Below are positions 1 to 8,691 of a stretch of DNA of 64,000 nt, in pieces (position 1 is the first letter of the stretch; each line of letters starts with the position of its first letter). The stretch is from an uncultured Anaerobutyricum sp. (GTDB lineage: Bacteria > Bacillota > Clostridia > Lachnospirales > Lachnospiraceae). Where the stretch lies: the NCBI RefSeq assembly GCF_934307085.1, contig NZ_CAKRCF010000006.1, forward strand, positions 21,494-85,493, given 5' to 3'. The translations under genes were made by a program, and so were the position numbers. The notes under the pieces were generated by a model, which was not told the origin of the DNA, did no database searches, and worked only from the letters and a program-made list of their open reading frames with translations.

Positions 1-1
1 A

Positions 2-625
2 TTAATTGAAGAATGTGATATTGTAGCAGTACCGGTGAAGAAAGAAGGCGAAGATAGTGTCGCTTTAAATATTGCAAAAGGTGCTGTGAAGATTCCTGAG
101 GAGAAGATTCAGGAAATCGTATTTACAATGGCAAAGGATAAGACAAAACGTGAAGCTTGCCGTCAGGCAGCAGCAGAAGAGGTTATGAAGCTACTTGATG
201 AGGGCAAATCAATTGCAATGCTTGCACTTGGTGATATTGGGATTTACAGTACGTATGCGTATGTGCATAAACGTCTTTTAAAGGCAGGTTATGATGTAGA
301 AATGGTTTCTGGTATTCCTTCTTTTTGTGCGGGAGCAAGTAAGGCTGGCATTTCTATCGTAGAGGGAAATGAAGGTTTTGGTGTGATTCCATCGCTGAAA
401 GGAATTGACCAGGTAGAAAAGACTCTTGGCGTTTTCGATAATCTGGTTATTATGAAAGTCGGAAGTCATGTAAGGGAAGTGTATGATTTACTGGTAGAAA
501 GAGGCATGGAAAACAACGCACTGATTATCAGTAATGTCGGAATGGACGGCGAGTATGTTGGTCCACTGATTCCTGACCGAGAATATGGCTATTTTACAAC
601 AATGATTATTAAAAGTGAGATGTAA
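2..625 (+). CDS. cbiL: Cobalt-precorrin-2 C20-methyltransferase, 5' truncated by the window
   Basis: SAM-dependent tetrapyrrole methyltransferase that methylates C-20 of (cobalt-)precorrin-2 in cobalamin synthesis. The reading frame is open from base 2 to the TAA at 623, so the true start lies upstream; an internal GTG at 35 is not the start. Seen in the sequence are a GDIGIYSTYAYV segment, typical of the substrate/SAM-binding loop of the family, and SGIPSFCAGASKAG, which matches the CbiL/CobI subgroup better than CbiE, F, G or H. About 208 residues are visible, against roughly 230 for the family. Only 2 nt separate it from cbiJ, so it belongs to the corrin operon. Confidence 0.88.
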   Translation, partial: LIEECDIVAVPVKKEGEDSVALNIAKGAVKIPEEKIQEIVFTMAKDKTKREACRQAAAEEVMKLLDEGKSIAMLALGDIGIYSTYAYVHKRLLKAGYDVEMVSGIPSFCAGASKAGISIVEGNEGFGVIPSLKGIDQVEKTLGVFDNLVIMKVGSHVREVYDLLVERGMENNALIISNVGMDGEYVGPLIPDREYGYFTTMIIKSEM

Positions 626-627
626 TT

Positions 628-1344
628 ATGCAGTATAATGTTTTGGTGATTGCCGGGACAACAGAATCAAGACAGGTGATTGAAAAGCTGCTTGGTGAGA
701 ATCCAAAAGAAAGGATTCTTGCCAGTGTTGCAACAGAACTGGGAAAAGAAATGCTTCTTGAATATGATATTGATGTTCATGTGGGAAGACTTGATTATGA
801 TGGTTTTCTTACATTGCTTACAGAAAATCCATGTGAGAAGATTATCGATGCTTCCCACCCGTTTGCAAAGATTGTATCAGAGACAGTGAAAAAGGCGGCA
901 AAGTCAGCCAATATTCCTTATAAAAGATATGAGAGAATGAACCTTCAATATAATTATGAGAGAATTGTTCATGTAAGAGATGTGCAGGAAGCTATTGCTC
1001 TTCTAAATGAGTTAGAAGGAAATGTTTTTCTTACAACGGGAGTAAATACAGCGGCGGCATATATGTCTGGCGTGGAAAATGGAGCAGAACGTCTTTTTAT
1101 CCGTGTGCTTGATAATGTTTCATCCCTGGAAGGCTGTGCAAAAGCCGGTTATCCAGAAAATCATGTTTTTGGGAAAATGCCTCCTTTCACAGTTGAAGAT
1201 AATGTGAGGATTATCAAAGAAACAGGAGCAGAAGTACTTGTTTCAAAAGACAGTGGAAAAACGGGTGGCGTTGATGTGAAAGTAGAAGCCTGCAGGCAGA
1301 CAGGGATTAAGATGATTCTTATCGACAGACCTAAGGTAGGCTAA
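628..1344 (+). CDS. cbiJ: Precorrin-6A/cobalt-precorrin-6A reductase
   Basis: Reduces (cobalt-)precorrin-6A to 6B with NAD(P)H in the corrin pathway. The protein (238 aa, normal length) opens with VLVIAGTTESRQVI, the glycine-rich AGTTE signature of CobK/CbiJ, has DASHPFA at residues 74-80, and ends with SKDSGKTGGVDVKVEA, the conserved C-terminal active-site stretch. It starts 2 nt after cbiL and is followed 52 nt later by cbiA, so the three are very probably cotranscribed. No cobalamin riboswitch is visible here; operon control would lie upstream of the window. Confidence 0.9.
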   Translation: MQYNVLVIAGTTESRQVIEKLLGENPKERILASVATELGKEMLLEYDIDVHVGRLDYDGFLTLLTENPCEKIIDASHPFAKIVSETVKKAAKSANIPYKRYERMNLQYNYERIVHVRDVQEAIALLNELEGNVFLTTGVNTAAAYMSGVENGAERLFIRVLDNVSSLEGCAKAGYPENHVFGKMPPFTVEDNVRIIKETGAEVLVSKDSGKTGGVDVKVEACRQTGIKMILIDRPKVG

Positions 1345-1396
1345 TATAGAGAAAGTAAAAAAGTCTTGAAAAAGTGATATGGAGGTGTATCAATAT

Positions 1397-2767
1397 ATGG
1401 AAAATGTGAAACCGATGCCGCGAGTTTTGATTGCAGGTGCAAATAGCGGTTGTGGAAAAACCAGCATTACCTGTGGTGTTTTGAAGGCTCTTGTGAACAG
1501 AGGACTTCATATTCAATCTTATAAATGTGGGCCGGATTACATTGACCCTATGTTACATAGTCATATTACGGGGAGAGATTGCCGGAATTTAGACCCATTT
1601 TTTTCTACAGGAGAAGACTTGCGTTATCTTGTAGGAAAAGACAGTCAGGATGTAGAGTTCTCTGTGACGGAAGGTGTCATGGGCTACTATGATGGAGTTG
1701 GAATTAGTTGTGAAAAGAGTACTTGGACAGTTTCAAGGGAAACAGGAACTCCGACTATTTTGATATTCAATGTAAAAGGAATGTCTCACACGATGATTCC
1801 ACTTATAAAGGGAATGATTGAATATCAGGAAAATCCAGTTGCCGGAGTCATTTTAAATCGATGCAGTAAGGGAATGTATCAGTTGATGAAGCCAGAGATT
1901 GAAGAGAAACTTGGAATTTCTGTTGTAGGATATTTTCCACAAAAAGAAGGAATCTATATTGGCAGCAGACATTTAGGACTAATGACCGCAGCAGAGATTG
2001 ATAATCTTGACGAGATTTTGGATCTTCTTGGAGAAACGGCAGAGGAATGTATTAATCTTGATTTGCTTTTAGAAATTGGAAAAAGGGCAGAACCTCTTGT
2101 GGTGGTAAAAAGACCGGAAGTGCCAGAGAAAAAGAGAGCGAGGATTGCAGTTGCGTGGGATAAAGCATTTTGTTTTTACTATAAAGAAAATCTGGAGATT
2201 TTAGAGCAGCTTGGAGCAGAACTTTGCTATTTTAGTCCAGTAAATGATGCACAGCTACCAGAAGATACGGATGGAATTTATCTTGGCGGCGGCTATCCAG
2301 AAACGTATCGAAAGGAGCTGGCAGAGAATCTTTCGATGAAGGAATCTATTTGCGGGGCAGTAAAAGAAGGCAAGCCGATTATTGCAGAATGTGGTGGCTT
2401 TATGTATGTCTGTAATCATCTGGTGGAAACGGATGATAGCTCGCTGGAGATGCTTGGACTGATTGATATCGATGTGCATATGACAAAGCGTTTGTCCATG
2501 CAGTTTGGTTATGTGACGCTAAATGCACTTTATGATACTGCATTTTTTAAGAAAAATATGAATATTCGCGCTCATGAGTTTCACTATTCAAAGGCAGATA
2601 AGAGAGGTGATTCCTGCGAAATTAAAAAATATTCCGGCAAATGCTGGAACGGTCTTTATGTAAAAGACAATATCATGGCAGGTTATCCGCATTTTTATTT
2701 TCATAATTGTAAGGACGTTGCAGAGCATTTTGTAGAACTAGCTGAGAAAGCAGTGAAACAAAAGTAA
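1397..2767 (+). CDS. cbiA: Cobyrinate a,c-diamide synthase
   Basis: ATP- and glutamine-dependent amidation of the a and c side chains of (cobalt-)cobyrinic acid. The N-terminal dethiobiotin-synthetase-like ATPase domain carries AGANSGCGKTSIT near residue 15. The C-terminal class I glutaminase-like domain has its nucleophile at Cys332 in AECGGFMYV and a late HEFHYS motif. The ATG at 1397 is preferred over the ATG at 1379 because GGAGGTG lies at 1381-1387, correctly spaced for 1397, and the protein then begins MENVKPMPRVLIAG. Length 456 aa is normal. It sits between cbiJ and cbiB in the corrin operon. Confidence 0.92.
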   Translation: MENVKPMPRVLIAGANSGCGKTSITCGVLKALVNRGLHIQSYKCGPDYIDPMLHSHITGRDCRNLDPFFSTGEDLRYLVGKDSQDVEFSVTEGVMGYYDGVGISCEKSTWTVSRETGTPTILIFNVKGMSHTMIPLIKGMIEYQENPVAGVILNRCSKGMYQLMKPEIEEKLGISVVGYFPQKEGIYIGSRHLGLMTAAEIDNLDEILDLLGETAEECINLDLLLEIGKRAEPLVVVKRPEVPEKKRARIAVAWDKAFCFYYKENLEILEQLGAELCYFSPVNDAQLPEDTDGIYLGGGYPETYRKELAENLSMKESICGAVKEGKPIIAECGGFMYVCNHLVETDDSSLEMLGLIDIDVHMTKRLSMQFGYVTLNALYDTAFFKKNMNIRAHEFHYSKADKRGDSCEIKKYSGKCWNGLYVKDNIMAGYPHFYFHNCKDVAEHFVELAEKAVKQK

Positions 2768-2953
2768 GTATTTCAGAAGGAAATAAGAATACATTTGCTA
2801 TAGTTAAGACAAATGGAAATTAAATATCAAACAATTTGAATATTGAAAACTTAAGGTTGAAGAATTAGATATCGAATAAGTTGAATATAAAGGTACTTAA
2901 ATAAAAAGATAAGAAGTTAGAGTATGTAAACGTATAAGAGAGGAAACAGAATA

Positions 2954-3952
2954 ATGAGACTGATTTACGCGATGCTGCTCGGTTTTATACTGGATTTGAC
3001 TTTTGGCGATCCCCATGGGTTGATTCATCCGGTACAGATTATAGGGTGGTTTATTGATAAGTTAAAAAAAGGCATGCAGCATATGATTTACGGTTGTAGC
3101 TATGAAGAAGTGAAGGAAAAAGGAATTGAGAGAAAAGTAGGAGCAGAAAAGACAGCAGGTTTTTTCTTAATGCTTTTTATTGTAGCAGGAACATTTACTG
3201 TTGTTTATGGAATCTTATATATGGCAAATTTGATTCACCCGGTTCTTCGCTTCTGTTTAGAGACATTTTTTGTTTATCAGATTCTTGCGACAAAAAGTTT
3301 AAAAAAAGAGTCTATGAAAGTGTATAAAAAGCTAAAAGAAGGAGATCTTATCGGAGCAAGAAAAGAAGTTTCTTATCTGGTGGGGCGTGATACAGAGAAT
3401 CTCGATGAGAGTGAAGTGGCAAAGGCTGACGTGGAGACTATTGCAGAGAATACAGCAGATGGCGTTATCGCTCCGATGCTTTTTATTGCAATTGGCGGTG
3501 CACCGCTTGGTTTAGCATATAAGGCAGTCAATACTTTGGATTCGATGGTTGCCTATAAAAATGAAGAGTTGATTAATATTGGCTTTTTCTCTGCAAAAAT
3601 GGATGATGTCTGTAACTTTATTCCGGCGAGATTTGCAGCAGTAATGTTAATGATTGCCTCACTTATTTTACGTTTTGATTTTAAGGGAGCAGTGAGAATA
3701 TTTAAGAGAGATCGTTTTGCGCATTTAAGTCCGAACAGCGCACAGACAGAAGCGGTAGCGGCAGGTGCATTGCAGATTCAACTGGGGGGAACCCATAACT
3801 ATTTTGGAAAAGCAGTCGTGAAACCGACGATAGGGGACGATATCCGTCCGGTAGAATATGAAGATATAAAAAGGACCAATCAGTTATTGTATGTCAGTGC
3901 AGCTTTATCTATGCTGGTATGCTGTCTGATTACATTTTTGATTTATGTGTAA
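2954..3952 (+). CDS. cbiB: Adenosylcobinamide-phosphate synthase (membrane protein)
   Basis: Attaches the aminopropanol (phosphate) arm to adenosylcobyric acid. The family signature is at the N-terminus (LDLTFGDPHGLIHPVQIIGW), and DSMVAYKN and the ETIAENTADGVIAP motif are also present. Several hydrophobic segments (about residues 1-20, 55-95, 150-180, 200-225 and the C-terminus) fit the polytopic CbiB fold; 332 aa is typical. A 186-bp AT-rich gap with no clear terminator separates it from cbiA, so readthrough is likely. A GAGAGGAAACAG ribosome site precedes the ATG. It acts with CobD, encoded next. Confidence 0.92.
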   Translation: MRLIYAMLLGFILDLTFGDPHGLIHPVQIIGWFIDKLKKGMQHMIYGCSYEEVKEKGIERKVGAEKTAGFFLMLFIVAGTFTVVYGILYMANLIHPVLRFCLETFFVYQILATKSLKKESMKVYKKLKEGDLIGARKEVSYLVGRDTENLDESEVAKADVETIAENTADGVIAPMLFIAIGGAPLGLAYKAVNTLDSMVAYKNEELINIGFFSAKMDDVCNFIPARFAAVMLMIASLILRFDFKGAVRIFKRDRFAHLSPNSAQTEAVAAGALQIQLGGTHNYFGKAVVKPTIGDDIRPVEYEDIKRTNQLLYVSAALSMLVCCLITFLIYV

Positions 3953-4188
3953 CTAGTTCAATTTTTGTAATTTATAAATACAGACTAATTTATAAATGTA
4001 TGGATATTACATGGTCATCATATTAATGGAGTTAAAAAACAGAAAGAGATAAATTGATTGAAAGCAAGCTGATGCATTGTAAAATATATTGTATCAGCGA
4101 TTATTTAAACTGTGTAATTTGAACGAAGGAATAAATGGAAATAGTTAATATATAATAACCAACGATTTAGAAAATTGAGGCTAAAGTT

Positions 4189-5262
4189 ATGAAGAAGATT
4201 TCACACGGAGGAAACATTTACAAAAAGGCAAAAGAGATGGGAATTCGGGAGGAAGATATCCTGGATTTCTCTGCAAATATCAGCCCACTTGGTTTGCCAG
4301 AATATATCCGTCAGGCAATGATAGAAGCCATTGATGGAACAATAAATTATCCAGACCCCGATTGCAGTCGTTTAAAAGAAGCAATCAGCATACAGGACAA
4401 TGTACCAGAAAGTCATATTGCCTGTGGAAATGGAGGAGCTGATCTTTTGTACCGTTTGGCATTTGGTTTACAGCCGAAAAAAGTGTTGCTTCCGGCTCCG
4501 GCTTTTGTGGAGTATGAGGAGGCATTGTCCGCAGCAGGCGCACAGATGGAATACTATCTTATGCGGAATGATTTTGTAATCAGAGAAAATATTTTAGAGC
4601 AGATAACGGAAGAGACAGATTTTGTTGTTATCTGCAATCCAAATAATCCAACAGGAATTCTTACAGAGAGAGAATTGATTCTTCGTGTTCTTGAACGTGC
4701 AAAAGAGACAAGTACATTTGTGATGGTTGATGAATGTTTCTTAGAAATCTGTCAAAATGAGAGTGAATACACAGTAAAGCCTTTTATAGAAAAATATGAG
4801 AATCTTATTATTTTGAAATCATTTACAAAGTTATATGCAATTCCGGGAGTACGTCTTGGTTACATTCTTGCGGGAAATGAGGAAGTGATTGCAAAGGTGA
4901 ATCGTACTGGACAGGCATGGTCGGTAAGTCATATTGCACAGTGTGCAGGTGTAGCGGCACTTTCAAATGATGTATATAAGGAAAAGGTAATAGAGACGGT
5001 AGCAGAAGAACTTTTTTATATGAAGAAAGAGTTTTTTAAGCTACCGATTATTTTGTATGATGGAGCAGCCAATTATCTGTTTTTTCAGACACCGGGAATT
5101 ACAGATTTAGATAAAAGATTAGAAAGTTATGGAATTATGATTCGGAATTGTAGTAACTATGTTAATATTGGAAATGATTACTGGAGGACAGCAGTAAAGT
5201 CTCATGAAGAAAACAAAAAACTCATAAAAGCATTAAGGATGATTTTAAAGGGGGAAAAATGA
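4189..5262 (+). CDS. cobD: Threonine-phosphate decarboxylase (PLP aminotransferase fold)
   Basis: Converts L-threonine O-3-phosphate to (R)-1-amino-2-propanol phosphate for the nucleotide loop of cobalamin. The protein (357 aa) is a fold-type I PLP enzyme. The start HGGNIYKKAKEMG followed by LDFSANISPLG is diagnostic of CobD rather than histidinol-phosphate aminotransferase. VICNPNNPTG and the PLP lysine in KSFTKLYAIPGVRLGY (Lys214) are present. The stop codon overlaps the ATG of the next gene (ATGA at 5259), indicating translational coupling. A 236-bp AT-rich gap lies upstream. Confidence 0.92.
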   Translation: MKKISHGGNIYKKAKEMGIREEDILDFSANISPLGLPEYIRQAMIEAIDGTINYPDPDCSRLKEAISIQDNVPESHIACGNGGADLLYRLAFGLQPKKVLLPAPAFVEYEEALSAAGAQMEYYLMRNDFVIRENILEQITEETDFVVICNPNNPTGILTERELILRVLERAKETSTFVMVDECFLEICQNESEYTVKPFIEKYENLIILKSFTKLYAIPGVRLGYILAGNEEVIAKVNRTGQAWSVSHIAQCAGVAALSNDVYKEKVIETVAEELFYMKKEFFKLPIILYDGAANYLFFQTPGITDLDKRLESYGIMIRNCSNYVNIGNDYWRTAVKSHEENKKLIKALRMILKGEK

Positions 5263-7358
5263 TGGCAAAAGCAATTATGATACAGGGAACAATGTCCAAT
5301 TCGGGAAAAACCTTTGTTACAGCAGGTCTTTGCAGAGTATTTAAACAGGATGGATATAAGGTGGCTCCTTTTAAATCTCAGAACATGGCATTGAATTCTT
5401 ACATTACTAAAGAAGGACTAGAGATTGGACGTGCACAGGCCATGCAGGCAGAGGCGGCAATGATTGAGCCGACCCACTGGATGAATCCAATCCTGTTAAA
5501 ACCGACAAGCAATATGGGATCTCAGGTTATTGTAAACGGAGAGGTTTATGATAATTTAAGTGCCCAGGAATATTATAGGATGAAAGATAACCTTGCACCG
5601 GAAGTTATGAAGGCATTTAATCATCTCTCCGAAGAAAATGACATTATTGTTATTGAAGGTGCGGGTTCCCCAGCAGAAATTAATCTTGCGGAAAATGATA
5701 TTGTAAATATGGGAATGGCAAAAATGGCGGATGCACCAGTTATTCTTGTTGCAGATATCGACAGAGGAGGCGTATTTGCTTCTGCTTATGGAACAATTAA
5801 GTTACTTCCAGTGGATGAACAGGACCGTTTTTGTGGAATTGTCATCAATAAATTTAGGGGTGATGTGGATATCTTAAAACCAGGATTATCTATGTTAGAA
5901 GATTTAACTGGAAAACCGGTACTGGGTGTAATTCCAATGGAAAAAATAGATGTAGATGATGAGGATAGTTTGTCTGATCGTCTGAATCAGAAAACAATTA
6001 CAGAAGGAATTGATGTTGCAGTTATCCGGCTTCCTCATATATCTAATTTTACCGATTTTAGTGTTTTTGAATTAATTGATGGGGTTTCTCTTCGTTATGT
6101 AACGGATAAAAAAGAACTTGGCAATCCAGATTTGATTCTTCTTCCAGGGACAAAAAATACAATGGGAGATATGGAATGGCTTATAGAGAGCGGCTTAGAA
6201 GGTGCAATTATCCGTGCAGCAAGGACAACAAGAGTCATCGGAATCTGCGGAGGCTTTCAGCTTCTTGGTAAGGAAATGCATGACCCGGATGGAGTAGAAC
6301 ATGGTGGGAATATGCGTGGACTTGGACTTCTTGATACAAAAACAGTATTTAAAGAGGCAAAGACAAGAACGAGAATTCACGGACATATTTTTGAAGAACA
6401 TAATATTTATAACCTTGATAATCTTTCGGTAGAAGGCTACGAAATTCATATGGGAACAACAGAGAATCTTGGGGAAGCAATTCCAATGATTTCTCTTGAA
6501 GATGGAAGAACGGATGCATATATGACAAAAGATGGTCGTGTATGGGGTAGTTATCTGCATGGAATCTTTGATAATGAAGACTTAGTATTTGCTCTTGTGC
6601 AGGATATTATGAAAGAAAAAGGAATTAATCCTGCAGAAAATCATCTTAGTATAGCAGAATACAAAGAAATACAGTATAATAAGCTCGCAGATTTAATTCG
6701 AAACAGTCTGAATATGGATGCAGTTTATAAAGCTGTATTTGGAGATAACTTTGAAAATGAGAAAGAAGGGGCAGAAAAGGGATCTGAAAGCAAAGCAGAG
6801 GAGAAAATCCGCTGTGGAGGAATGAAAGACGATACTTCAGGTAAGGGTCTGGTACATATTTACTGTGGCGATGGCAAAGGAAAGACAACGACAAGTGTTG
6901 GTTTAACTGTTCGTGCAGCGGGAAGTGGTAAGAAAGTTCTGTTCCATCAGTTTTTGAAAGATAACAGCTCCAGCGAGAGAGAAATTCTTGAAAAACAGCC
7001 GGAAATTACAATTGTTCCAGGAAGAGAAATGCAGAAGTTTACTTTCCAGATGGATGAAGAAGAACTGAATGAACTTCGTGAGTACAATAATGATATGTTG
7101 GACAAGCTTTTTGAAATGGCAAAAGATTACGATATACTTGTTATGGATGAGAGTGTATATTCCATTGATAAAGACCTTTTAGATGAAGAAAAACTTATAA
7201 AGCATCTTGAAGAAAAGCCATTTGCGTTGGAAGTTGTACTTACCGGTAGAAATCCTTCTCAGGCATTGATGGACCATGCCGATTATATTTCCGAAATTAA
7301 AAAAGTAAAACATCCATTTGATAAGGGAGTAAGCTCCCGCATGGGAATCGAGATGTAA
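5259..7358 (+). CDS. cobQ: Cobyric acid synthase fused to corrinoid adenosyltransferase (CobQ-CobA)
   Basis: Residues 1 to about 500 are cobyric acid synthase (CbiP/CobQ), which amidates four side chains of adenosylcobyrinate diamide: IQGTMSNSGKTFVTAGLCRV at the ATPase start, DIDRGGVFAS in the middle, and the glutaminase Cys330 in IGICGGFQLLG. A charged linker (about 500-528) leads to a complete BtuR/CobA-type ATP:cob(I)alamin adenosyltransferase (about 529-699) with IYCGDGKGKTTTSVGL as its P-loop, VMDES, and VKHPFDKGVSSRMGIEM at the C-terminus. One continuous frame, no stop in the linker. ATG at 5259 or 5262 are both possible; GGGGG at 5250-5254 favours 5262 slightly. Confidence 0.93.
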   Translation: MMAKAIMIQGTMSNSGKTFVTAGLCRVFKQDGYKVAPFKSQNMALNSYITKEGLEIGRAQAMQAEAAMIEPTHWMNPILLKPTSNMGSQVIVNGEVYDNLSAQEYYRMKDNLAPEVMKAFNHLSEENDIIVIEGAGSPAEINLAENDIVNMGMAKMADAPVILVADIDRGGVFASAYGTIKLLPVDEQDRFCGIVINKFRGDVDILKPGLSMLEDLTGKPVLGVIPMEKIDVDDEDSLSDRLNQKTITEGIDVAVIRLPHISNFTDFSVFELIDGVSLRYVTDKKELGNPDLILLPGTKNTMGDMEWLIESGLEGAIIRAARTTRVIGICGGFQLLGKEMHDPDGVEHGGNMRGLGLLDTKTVFKEAKTRTRIHGHIFEEHNIYNLDNLSVEGYEIHMGTTENLGEAIPMISLEDGRTDAYMTKDGRVWGSYLHGIFDNEDLVFALVQDIMKEKGINPAENHLSIAEYKEIQYNKLADLIRNSLNMDAVYKAVFGDNFENEKEGAEKGSESKAEEKIRCGGMKDDTSGKGLVHIYCGDGKGKTTTSVGLTVRAAGSGKKVLFHQFLKDNSSSEREILEKQPEITIVPGREMQKFTFQMDEEELNELREYNNDMLDKLFEMAKDYDILVMDESVYSIDKDLLDEEKLIKHLEEKPFALEVVLTGRNPSQALMDHADYISEIKKVKHPFDKGVSSRMGIEM

Positions 7359-7360
7359 AA

Positions 7361-7987
7361 ATGGCATATTTTCCAATATTTACACAAATTGAAGGAAAGC
7401 GATGTCTTATTATAGGCGGTGGAAAAGTAGCAGCAAGGAAAGTACGTACGCTGTTGCAGTATGGAGCCAATATTGTTGTGGTGGCAGAAAAAGTATGTGA
7501 AGAAATCAAGAAAATTCTTCCAGAGGAAAATCTACTGGAAAGTCGGAAGAAAGCTTTTTTTGAAAAGGAGATTCACAAAGCTTTTCTTGTCATAGCTGCA
7601 ACAAGTAATCGTGAGGAAAACCACTATATTGCAGAACTTTGTCATGATTGTAATGTCCTTGTAAATGTGGCGGATTCCGAAGAAGAATCCAGTTTTATTT
7701 TCCCATCCATTGTCCGCAAGGGAGATATCAGCATTGGTATTAACAGTGGGACAGGAAGTCCAACCGTATCCAAGCAGATTCGCAAACAAATAGAAAAAGC
7801 TGTTCCGGATTATTATGCAGATATTGCAGTTTTTATGGGGGAACTCCGTGAATATGTAAAGATGAACTTTAAAGAGGAACCGCAGAGGCGCTATATTTTA
7901 AAAACGGCGGCGGCACAGGCATTTTCAGAAGAAAGAGTTCTTACCGAAAAAGAAATAGAAGAAATAATAAGGCAGGGACCAAAATGA
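7361..7987 (+). CDS. Precorrin-2 dehydrogenase (siroheme synthase N-terminal type)
   Basis: NAD-dependent oxidation of precorrin-2 to sirohydrochlorin, the branch point for siroheme and the cobalt-early corrin route. The protein (208 aa) matches the Met8p/SirC/CysG-N family: FPIFTQIEGKRCLIIGGGKVAARK is its Rossmann start (given here in overlapping pieces FPIFTQIEG and CLIIGGGKVAARK), then VIAATSNREEN, LVNVADSEEESSFIFPS and GINSGTGSPTVSKQIR. It lacks the CysG uroporphyrinogen methyltransferase domain. It begins 2 nt after the cobQ-cobA stop, so the corrin operon carries its own supply step. Its stop overlaps the next ATG by 4 nt. Confidence 0.88.
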   Translation: MAYFPIFTQIEGKRCLIIGGGKVAARKVRTLLQYGANIVVVAEKVCEEIKKILPEENLLESRKKAFFEKEIHKAFLVIAATSNREENHYIAELCHDCNVLVNVADSEEESSFIFPSIVRKGDISIGINSGTGSPTVSKQIRKQIEKAVPDYYADIAVFMGELREYVKMNFKEEPQRRYILKTAAAQAFSEERVLTEKEIEEIIRQGPK

Positions 7988-8415
7988 TAGAATTAGTAGA
8001 AGATAAATTAGACATAGATACTTATCTAGAGCTTCGTCAGTCCGTTAACTTCAGAAAGTTAACAAGAGACCAGGCAAAAAAGGGACTGAGCAACAGTATG
8101 TATACATTAGTTGCTTTTAAGGATGGAAAGGCGGTCGGTATGGGCAGAATCGTAGGGGATGGAGCCATTATCTGTTATGTACAGGACTTGATTATCCGTC
8201 CAGAAGTTCAGGGAGAAGGTATCGGAGGACTTATTTTAGAGACCTTAAAGAAGTTTGTCATTCAGGAAGGATACGAGGGAACAACAATGATGTTTGACCT
8301 GATGTGTGCCAAAGGAAGAGAAGAATTTTATAAAAAGCATGGATTTATTGCAAGACCAACTGAGGATTTAGGACCAGGGATGATTCAGTTCATTCAGATT
8401 GGGGAGAAGGAGTAG
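7984..8415 (+). CDS. GNAT family N-acetyltransferase
   Basis: Small GNAT acetyltransferase of unknown substrate, 143 aa. The acetyl-CoA binding motif is visible as LIIRPEVQGEGIGGLIL, and the C-terminal beta-strand region as FYKKHGFIARP. It overlaps the stop of the precorrin-2 dehydrogenase gene (ATGA at 7984), so it is translationally coupled to the tetrapyrrole operon, but nothing in the sequence links its chemistry to corrins. A diverged copy of the TA-flanked small repeat begins at or just after its TAG stop. Confidence 0.85.
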   Translation: MIELVEDKLDIDTYLELRQSVNFRKLTRDQAKKGLSNSMYTLVAFKDGKAVGMGRIVGDGAIICYVQDLIIRPEVQGEGIGGLILETLKKFVIQEGYEGTTMMFDLMCAKGREEFYKKHGFIARPTEDLGPGMIQFIQIGEKE

Positions 8416-8498
8416 TCCACTACGTTGCCATCATTTAGGCAAAATCGTCTACAAATTGTAACGTGTATTTTGCAAGAAAGTATTTTTTAATACGCTCT
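8415..8498. repeat. Diverged copy of the TA/GAGNNTGTTTGAA small repeat
   Basis: From AGGCAAAAT at 8437 to ACGCTCT at 8498 the sequence aligns almost base for base with 16408-16465 (shared blocks AGGCAAAAT, AAATTGTA, CTTGCA/TTTGCA, GAAAG, ATTTTT, CTCT). The right end reads TTAATACGCTC; the left terminus next to the GNAT stop codon is too diverged to recognise. Confidence 0.55.
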
Positions 8499-8691
8499 GG
8501 TAAAGTTGCTTTTTATGTCCAATGTGGTAAAATATAAGCGTTAAAAATGTACTTTTTGTAACCGTTTAGAAGTATGTCATTTTAAATAGATAAATAGCTT
8601 AAAATTGTAAACATGATATGTTTTGTGATTTAGTAAAGTTCTGAATGGTTGTTAAATTTTAATGGTACTTATATAGTTAGGAGAATTTATT

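Noticed and set aside
1..4200. Cobalamin riboswitch within the corrin operon
   Set aside because: The gaps at 2768-2953 and 3953-4188 lack the B12-box and conserved helices; any such element would be upstream of the window.
6195..6560. Minus-strand ORF of 121 codons inside cobQ
   Set aside because: Antisense shadow of a recognised gene, no ribosome site, no recognisable domain.
8645..8665. Rex-like TTGTTAAATTTTAA upstream of hemB
   Set aside because: Only one half-site matches; common by chance in AT-rich DNA.
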